Below, piece after piece: positions 56,642 through 64,000 of a DNA stretch of 64,000 bases. Both the position numbers and the translations under genes were made by a program. This DNA comes from Girardinichthys multiradiatus (Eukaryota; Chordata; Actinopteri; Cyprinodontiformes; Goodeidae), in contig NC_061808.1 in NCBI RefSeq assembly GCF_021462225.1, forward strand, positions 26,139,119 through 26,203,118, in the 5' to 3' direction. Below the pieces are notes generated by a model that was not told the DNA's origin, did no database searches, and worked only from the letters and a program-made list of their open reading frames with translations. Within the stretch, counting starts at the first letter, position 1; every line of letters begins with the position of its first letter.

Positions 56642-58376
56642 GTAAGATGGTGTTTTCCTTTTCCACTCGTTTCTTTTTGGATCATCTCTCAAATCTGTCA
56701 AGTTTCTTCCTTTGTTCTATCAACTTTTAAATTTCTCATGATGCCCCAACCGGACATAACATCCAACTTACTCCCATCTTTTAGGCCTACACTCTTTTCC
56801 TCTGTCCTACACGTCCTCCGAATATTGCTGCACCACCATGTCTGTCTTCATGGTTCATCTGACTCACCTCTTCAAACCCCTCCACCCCCTTTTTTCTTTC
56901 TGCTGCCTCCTCCGCTCTCCACCTTTATCCCTCACTCCAGTTTTGCTGCTCTCCCCGCACTTTCTCTGTCCAATGCCTCTTTATTGCCAAACCATTTTCC
57001 TTCCATCTTCATTTTCATTCTCTGCCAAATGGCAGGCTCGTACTGCTTTTGCCTCCTTAGTAATTCTCCTCTTTCATTATGTAAATGACCCCTGACAGTT
57101 GCTCAGATGGATGCTGCTGTTACGAGTGATGGTTAGAGGGGAATTAAATAATTGTAAAATACCTATTTTATTGGGATTGTGAAAATGTGTCTTGCATCTA
57201 AACACCCTGTGACCTTGATGTTTGGGCCAAAACTGATTGTAAAGCAATGAAATGCTGTCGGTATCATGTAAGGTGAAGACATTTTACACCAAGAAAGAGT
57301 AAGACATTTCCCCCTTTCTCCTTCCTTACCTTCAGCTGATGAAAGGTCCTATATTTATTTTCAGTGCTGTTCTACACCAGAAGATATTTTACTTTAAATG
57401 AATTCTTCTGCACATTCTTGGTTTCCTGTTCTGAAAGGGGTCTGCATTTGTAAGAACAGAGGTAAACAACAGTGGTAATTTACCCCCTAAAAGCTCATCA
57501 TTAGATTCCCCACTGAATGTACTAACCGCAGAAATGGTAAATATGATCTGGCACCACATAACCACTCTCTTTTTGCTGAAAATGACTTACATTCACGCTC
57601 TCCAACTCGCACCATGGTTGTTGTCGTCATTCATTGGGTGCCAGAGCAATTAGGTGCTTTGCCTTGCACAAATTGTGCACACATATTGGAATTTACAATG
57701 TGTGGGAACATGGGATGTCTGGGCAGCAGGTATATGGACATTGTTCTCAAGATGCCACTGTTGTGTACGGTACAACTAAAGACAAATGAACTTTTTTTTT
57801 AATGACTAAATACAAGTAAATAAACTCCCTTCATCCTGTATAAAATACTTTATCACAAATATTTTTCATAAATCACCTGGTTTAATTAATCAGCAAAAAA
57901 ACAAAGTTTGGCACAGCTACAAACCTACCGAAGACATGGCTGTTCATCTAAACCAAGGCCCAACAATGCAAAGAGCCTTTTTTTTATCCTCAGTCCAGCT
58001 AAATAAAACTTGTTTAATCACAAATTCTACATGTCCTTTTAAAAGACAACTTATAGTTTTGTGATTATTTTTTTAAAAATAATTTCTAGTTTTAGGTCTT
58101 AAAATAAAGAAAAACATTTGCAATAATAGAATGGATACTTTTTCTGCTACGGGATGTTTATATTTGTGGAAAATTATGTAAAAAAAAAAAAAAAAGCACA
58201 TAATGACAAGAAAAATATATCTAAAAAAGATTACTGGTACTTTTATTGTCATCCTGTTGTGGAAATTCAAAGTAATTACTCTCATAACAACAACAACAAC
58301 AAAAACTGCTGAAACTGTATTTGTTATATCTACATTTAAAAACATGTGTTAACAAGTTATTAAGACCTATTGTGGA
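56642..58376. other. klhl29: First coding intron of klhl29, 5' part
   Basis: Begins GTAAGATGG. The reading frame stays open into the intron until about 57088, but the sequence becomes a CT-rich, low-complexity translation, so this is chance read-through rather than exon. No further exon was recognised up to 58376. Confidence 0.55.
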
Positions 58377-58428
58377 AGGTCCAAAGAGCCCCATGTAGCT
58401 CCGGAGCCGCAGCTGGCGTACCCATGAC
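58377..58428. mobile_element. Possible terminal fragment of a hAT element
   Basis: AAAGAGCCCCATGTAGCTCC and GGAGCCGCAGCTGGCGTACC resemble the ends of fish hAT elements that read like TGCGGCTCCGGAGCCGC. Only about 50 bases remain, with no partner end or transposase. Confidence 0.35.
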
Positions 58429-58431
58429 CTA

Positions 58432-60831
58432 AACTGACGGGCAGGGCAAGGACACCACTAATCAGAGAAGTAAGTCAGCAAAGCTTTATTTATTATAGCA
58501 GCCTTCAAGACATGGACCACAATGTGCTGAACAATAAAAAAAAAAAACATTATTTCATCCAAATGCTTAAGAAAAAGCAACAATGTAACTCTGGAGGAGC
58601 TGCTGAGACCCAAAGCACAAGTGGCAAAATGTCTTGAATGGACAGCTTAGTTGTCTAGTGAACAAATGTCGCTTTTATGGAAGAGTGGCATGAAGAAAGC
58701 CACTATGATAGACATATTTGCCACAAGCCATGTTGAAGAAGGTGCTTGGTCTGCTAAGATCAAAAGCATTTTTTCCCAACTTGCAAAAATGTGTGTAGAG
58801 AAAAACAGATTTCACATCACCCTCAAGACTCTGTTTCCACCATAAAACGTGGTGCAAGATCACGCTGAGAGGAAACAAGAGCAGGGTTAGCCAAAGTTTG
58901 TTAGAGGTGATGTGAAGATTCATGGCTAAATACTGGACAATCCTTGAAGGTTGCAAAGGACTTAATACAGGAAAAATGATTACTTTCCATCAAGACTAAG
59001 CTTAAATGGAGTGGTTTAGGTCTAAGCATTTTCATGTGCTAGAATGGCCCAGTCAAATACCAGACCTAAATTTGTCTCAAGACTTATAAACTGCAGTTTA
59101 TAGATTGTCTCCATCCAATTTGACTAAACTTGAACAATTTGACAAATAAAAATGTGCATTAATTTCAGTTTCTGCCAAAGCTGGCAAACAGTTTTTTTTT
59201 TTTTTAAGTTTCAAATTATTTATAGCTGGAATTGTGGTAAACATTTGTTCTATAAATTACTGAGTCAAAGGCATGGGAAAAATATACTCACCACATTTTT
59301 TAGATATTTCTCTATAAGAAAAAAGACAAAAGCAACAAAGAAATACAGTTAGGTCAACTTAGATAGCTTTTTATTATACAAAGCAACATTTGAGCAGGAT
59401 TAAATTGTTTTACCTCCTACAGTTGGTAGAGCATCTTGTGCTTATTGTGAACATGTACAGATGAAAGGTCCAGGATTCTAGATGTGAGCTGTCTTCATGC
59501 AAGCACTGGATTAATGCATATCTTTGAATACATTTGCAATTTTATCAACCACGTATAGATTGCAAATGTACTTTCTCAGTTTTATGTCAAAGTATGCTAC
59601 ATAAATACTCCTCTTTGAATATATGTACTTGCTTAAATGTCCAGATTTAAGCAGATTCCAATTTCTGTTTAAGAATTTGAAATAACAGAAATGCTTTAAT
59701 AGCTTCTGAATAAATGGAAAATTGAGCCATCTTAACAAGAAACTTTTACATTTGCACCTTTCTACTAGTTCTACTAGGTCCAGATTTATGCAGAATATAG
59801 TTTAAATATTATAAATAACAAACAGCTTCTGAATACATAAAAAATTGAACCATCTTAGCTATAAGGTGTCTTTTTTTAATAAAAAGGTTGTTATCAGAAA
59901 CAGTCAAATGTCACGTGTCTATCTGACTCACTAATAATCTAGAAATAGAGTAAAAGCCCCCAAGTTAAGGAACAGAGGTATGTCTACAGATAAAACTCTA
60001 CAGATAAATCTTGCTTACTTAATTATGAAATTTGCAGTTTCATAGACCAAATTATTGCAAACTGTGTTGGGTATTTAAAATGTAATGTACAGCACCGTTT
60101 TTTGTTTTTTTCTAGTTCATTTCAAAATAAGAATAACAGCTGTTCAAATTAAATTTGGGAGGAAAAAGCTCTTCTTTACTGCTTTTGTTCTGTTGTTGCA
60201 TCTCTATGATTAATCATCAATTATTTATATTAAGCCCAGAAAATATGTCACACTGTGTGAGAGAGCAGTCGGGGTTACACAGCTTTGTAGTTGAACAGTA
60301 TTTTTTTCTTTTAAAACAAAAATGACATGATTAGTTAGTTCGCACTGTAAACCGACTTTAGCATCTTAAAACTAATTAGCACAGTTAGCATTACTAACAG
60401 CACTCCCTTGTCATCATTTTGGAAAACAAAATATGTATCTTATGAAACCGATTTAGAATATTAGGTAATAGTAGATGCCCTGGAAATACTATGAAGTTGT
60501 TTTCTACCTCCAAATATAAAAGCATGGTCATGTTGCTGGGCTTGTTGATTCACTTCAAATTAAATCGGCCAACGTGTCACGTCAGCCTGGCTCCACTGAA
60601 GTTTTTTTGTGCAAAGTTTCCAGCCACATCATGTAATTGTTTGCACAATCTTTACATATTCTTTTGTGAAAAAGAAACGTGAAAACTGTGGTTAGGTTTG
60701 CCTCAACTTCACACATACACACTACATAATGTCCATCAAATTAAACCCCAATAAAAATACATTGTAGTTGTTGGTTGTAATGTTACAAAATGTGAAGAAG
60801 AGGTACAAATACTTTTGCAGAACTTTGCATA
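58432..60831 (+). mobile_element. Tc1-C relic 5, split by repeat U copy 1
   Basis: The plus strand carries decayed transposase code from N-terminal sequence at 58432-58480 (GGGCAGGGCAAGGACACC), through LWKSGMKKAT (58672-58710) and HVEEGAWSAKIKSIF (58725-58775), to a catalytic-Glu-region segment near 59035-59110 (GCTAGAATGGCCCAGTCAAA type). It continues to about 59330. The sequence then breaks for repeat U and resumes at about 60690 with GTGAAAACTGTGG and the right terminus CCCCAATAAAAATACATT...TACTTTTGCAGAACTTTGCA near 60831. A further short insertion with an A run sits at 58480-58580. Confidence 0.8.
59345..60680. repeat. Unclassified interspersed repeat U, copy 1 (about 1.3 kb)
   Basis: Matches 61743-62920 in the same orientation over almost its whole length, with numerous point differences and indels. 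Well-conserved blocks include CATGTACAGATGAAAGGTCC at 59451, CCAGATTTAAGCAGATTCCA at 59641 and GCTGGGCTTGTTGATTCACT at 60535. This copy has an internal duplication of about 120-150 bases: AGCTTCTGAATA...TTGA.CCATCTTA occurs at 59701 and again at 59823. It interrupts Tc1-C relic 5, so it was inserted, not merely duplicated in place. There is no long open frame, no TG...CA ends and no obvious inverted repeats. Confidence 0.7.
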
Positions 60832-61742
60832 TGATGGAGAAATGCAGCAATTGTATTTTGCATTAATTTTGCCTTGTAGAACCTAGAGTTGCCCATAGAT
60901 CCGACTAAAGACTCGGGTCTCTGTCTGTCCATGCTAACTCCATGCTGCCTCACATTAACAAGCTGCCTTTCTGCCATCTATGATCAAATCAGCGGGTGGT
61001 CACAGGAAGTCTGATGTGACTCTCTCCGTGGTCCCTGTGTCTCTGTCCTATCCATGGCCACGATAAAAAGCTGACACACCGTATTGATTTCTGCTGTTTG
61101 GGGACTCGCCTCATAAACACACCAGCCCAAATGGAGAAGGTGTCCAATAGCCAGACATGTACAGAAGTGTCTGAAACAGATAGCTGTGCATGCACTTTAC
61201 AATCCTCTGGTATAGAACTGGTATTTTTAGCTTTACCGTTTCTCTTTGTGATCTTTTAAAAAAATCTGTCATGTTTAATGATCAGCTAAATGCGTATGTG
61301 GTTGGGGTAACAGCTCTGAGAATGTGCGTGTATGCACACATTTGTAGCGGTGCATAAATGTGTGGGACAAATGCTGACAGTCGAAAAGTGCCATCTGGCT
61401 ACATCGTCCATGGGGATGTAAAACTGACCAAGTGGAACAGTGAACTATAGTTAATTCAGAGCTACACTTTGTCTGCCAGACCATTAATTATTTTGTTATA
61501 TTACTTTTGTGTTTTTGGTGCTCTTGTCAGGGATTCATAGACCCTGCATATACTACATTAAATGGATGGTAGTGACAAAAGAGTCAATTTTTTTGCCCAT
61601 GCAGACCAAGATCCTGTAGAGGCCATCAGATTGTAGTTTCTTTTTTCAAGTTACATTGTCCCTCTAAGCAAGCAGTAGTGAAATATCTCTATCACATATG
61701 ATTTGAAATGAAGTGATGATTTTTTGGAAGACACAGTGAAGC
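60832..61742. other. Intronic stretch between the two U repeats
   Basis: No exon supported. The mixed base composition at 60900-61260 differs from the AT-rich repeats on either side and could be ancestral, perhaps conserved, intron. Confidence 0.4.
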
Positions 61743-62920
61743 ACAGTTATGTCAACTTAGATACCTTTTTATTATACAAGCAATCATTTGAGCAGGATTG
61801 GATTGTTTTACTCCCTATAATTAGTAGAGCTTCTCATATTTATTGTGAACATGTACAGATGAAAGGTCCAGGATTCTAGATGTGAGCTGTCTTTATGTAA
61901 GCACTGGATTAATGCATATCTCTGAATAAATTTGCAATTTTATCAACCTCGTATAAAATGCAAATGTTCTTTCTCATTTTATGTCGAAGTATGCAACACA
62001 AATACTCCTATTTGAATATATGTACTTAAATGTTGAAAGGTCCAGATTTAAGCAGATTCCAATTTCTGTTTAAGAATTTGAAATGACAGAAAATGCTTTA
62101 ATAGCTTCTGAATAAATAGAAAATTGAGCCATCTTAACAAGAAAATATTTATTGTTAAATAAAAGAATTAGTTCTCAAAAACAGTCAAAGGTCACAGAGC
62201 TGCCTCTCTGCCTCACTAAGCCCCCAAGTTATAGTACAGAGGGATTTTTACAGATAAAACATAACCTTAAACTTAATCTTTTCCATTCGCACCTTTATAC
62301 CTTTCTACTAGTTCATTTCAAAATAGCTAGATTCAACTTAATATTTTGGAGGAAAAAGCTATGATTTACTGCTGTTAGATTGTTGAATCATTCATTCGTT
62401 GTAACTATACAGAAAACTTTCAAAGCATCTCTGTGATTAATCATTAATTATTTATATGAAGTCCAGAAGCAACGTCACACTGAACAGTCGGGGTCACACA
62501 GCTTTGTAGTTGAACAGAATTTTCTTATATTTGAAAACAAAGACAAAATGGAGATGTTGGTGCTGTAAACTGCCTTTAGCATTTTATTAGTGATCAATAC
62601 AGTCAGTGCAACGAATTAGCACAGTTAGCATTACTAACAGCACTCCTAGGTCAATATTTTATAAAGCAAACTATGTATCTTAGAAAACAGATTGAGAATA
62701 TTAGGTAATAGTAGACCCCCTGGAAAATACAATTACATTGTTTTCTATCTCCAGATATGAAAGCTTGGTCCTCTTGCTGGGCTTGTTGATTCACTTCAGT
62801 GGAACAAGGCTGACGTGACACCTTGGTCCCTTTTAGTTCAAAGTGTTTTGTACAAGGTTTCTGAACATAAGTCGCATCATAATATTTAACCTGTCTGGCT
62901 GTTTGTGCACCTAAAACGTA
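61743..62920. repeat. Unclassified interspersed repeat U, copy 2 (about 1.2 kb)
   Basis: Second copy of the repeat at 59345, starting CACAGTTATGTCAACTTAGA and fading near 62900. It lacks the internal duplication seen in copy 1. Both copies share AGTCGGGGT.ACACAGCTTTG (62487-62507 here) and ATTAGGTAATAGTAGA.CCC (62699-62718 here). Class unknown. Confidence 0.68.
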
Positions 62921-64000
62921 CATGTCTGTTTGCTTATTTTGAGCTTACATGGAACCAAAGACCCCAGAAGTTGTATTGGTTATGATTCCAACCTCTGCAT
63001 CTTACTCAAAAGCAGCTGTGGCTGTATGGGAGAAAAGGAAGTAATGAGATGCTGAATTTATCTATTTCTCTGTGCATCTTTAGTATTGATAAGTTTATTA
63101 CAAGAATTGCATGAGAAAAAAATAAATCTTAAAAAATGATATCGCTAGTTGCCAGACTTTACAAATGAATGGAAGCTCTTTCTTTTTGTACCTAGGTGAT
63201 AAGGATATTGGTCACTAAATAACTGAGTTCTGTTATACACATGTCATTATTTTCCTCTCGTTCTTTCAGGTGACTGAACAGATTATTTTGTTTGTCCATG
63301 AGCTACAGCTTGTTAGATGACTGAGCCACTGAAAGCCGGAAGACATTGTAGGATTACTATCTGTGAGCAACCTCTTTTTTGCACTCCCACTGCACTAACC
63401 AGGTCTCCCAGTGTTTCCTATGTTGCTGCTGACTCTGACAGATCTTTTAAAATAGTTCCTTATTGCTTTTAATTTTCTAATGCATGTCTGCATGTTCTCA
63501 GTGCTGATGATAAAAAAACAAAACAAAGGCCAGTCTAATGGTTAATTTATAGGTCTTTTTAAAATGTTGCCCTTGTCTTTACTGACATTTTTTTCTAAAT
63601 GTAATTCTAAAGAGTGGCTGAAATTGTATACCTGTAAAGCAAAGCTGTTGTAAGCGTTTGACTTTGGTCTTGTGAAAAATCCATGCTTTTAAATCTATGA
63701 TTAAATATTTGCCCTTTAATATTATAACCTGTTATTGAGTGGTAGAGTAGATTGTCTTGGTTTTATACATGGGCTAAAACTGTAATTATTTATCTACTAA
63801 CATTATACTCAGGAAGCATCTTCCCATGGACAGTTGGCTAGAAGCTGGATTTTCCACCATGGGCTAATCTTCTCATATAAACATTTCAAATCCATCTTGC
63901 TTGACGTTTAATAGCACCAGTGTTGTGATTATTCTACCGAACCTTATTTATTACAAATGCCAGAACCAAGATAATACTGAGAGCATATATGGATCTATGA
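62921..64000. other. klhl29 intron, right edge of window
   Basis: AT-rich non-coding DNA. No exon, RNA gene or repeat family recognised up to the end. Confidence 0.4.

Noticed and set aside
56642..57088. Continuation of the klhl29 reading frame as a 240-residue protein
   Set aside because: A GTAAGA donor at 56642 on a codon boundary and a switch to low-complexity CT-rich translation show that this is intron read-through.
59345..62920. Repeat U pair as the two LTRs of one retrotransposon
   Set aside because: The interval between them holds the end of Tc1-C relic 5 and ordinary intron, not gag/pol, and the units lack TG...CA ends.

Overview
This window reads as a teleost fish (probably percomorph) nuclear DNA segment lying inside the 5' part of a large gene. 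The only host coding sequence I can support is one exon at 56336-56641 on the + strand. It has an acceptor site, a 33-base untranslated lead, an ATG after an in-frame stop, 91 codons and a GTAAGA donor. Its protein resembles the N-terminus of Kelch-like protein 29, so I call it the first coding exon of klhl29. Nearly everything else is best read as klhl29 5' intron (left of 56336) and first coding intron (right of 56641). Abundant and diverse Tc1 elements, Rex3 retroposons and a tRNA-derived SINE make a teleost the natural host. I found no rRNA or genuine tRNA gene, no CRISPR array and no prokaryotic feature.

Layout: 1-5803 plain intron; 5804-7413 Tc1-A copy A; 8185-8613 Tc1-D relic followed by an AT/ATAG microsatellite; 9835-10983 Tc1-C relic with a SINE inside; 10986-17882 plain intron, parts of which look constrained; 17883-20046 Tc1-C relic containing a SINE and a Tc1-B element; 22445-26318 Rex3-1 containing Tc1-A copy B; 31058-31610 a short inverted-repeat element flanked by TTAA; 33131-33843 Rex3-2; 34559-35425 Tc1-F relic; 36199-37807 Tc1-A copy C; 39675-40260 Tc1-E relic; 41391-43790 Tc1-C relic containing Rex3-3; 46821-48709 Rex3-4 containing Tc1-A copy D; 49301-51643 Tc1-C relic containing Tc1-A copy E; 52620-53622 Tc1-D relic; 53901-54666 solo LTR; 56336-56641 klhl29 exon; 58432-60831 Tc1-C relic split by an unclassified 1.3-kb repeat, whose second copy is at 61743-62920. 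The letters A to F are local labels for six Tc1-like lineages, not database names.

The main biological story is layered transposition. Tc1-C is the oldest visible layer; all five of its relics have later been hit by other elements (SINE, Tc1-B, Rex3, Tc1-A or the unclassified repeat). Tc1-A is the youngest layer: five copies of about 1.6 kb with 200-bp inverted repeats, TA target duplications and very similar sequences. Copy D keeps an unbroken 334-codon DD34E transposase frame. Copy E keeps the catalytic triad but has a 14-residue in-frame deletion. Copies A, B and C are inactivated by one, two and two visible lesions respectively. Target-site duplications let most insertions be ordered in time.

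Family assignments rest on recognising conserved sequence from memory, not on a database search. No new enzymatic or defence system is evident. The least explained signals are the duplicated 1.3-kb repeat near 60 kb, a perfect 44-bp inverted match between 5.07 and 14.8 kb, and the TTAA-flanked element at 31 kb that carries promoter-like motifs.
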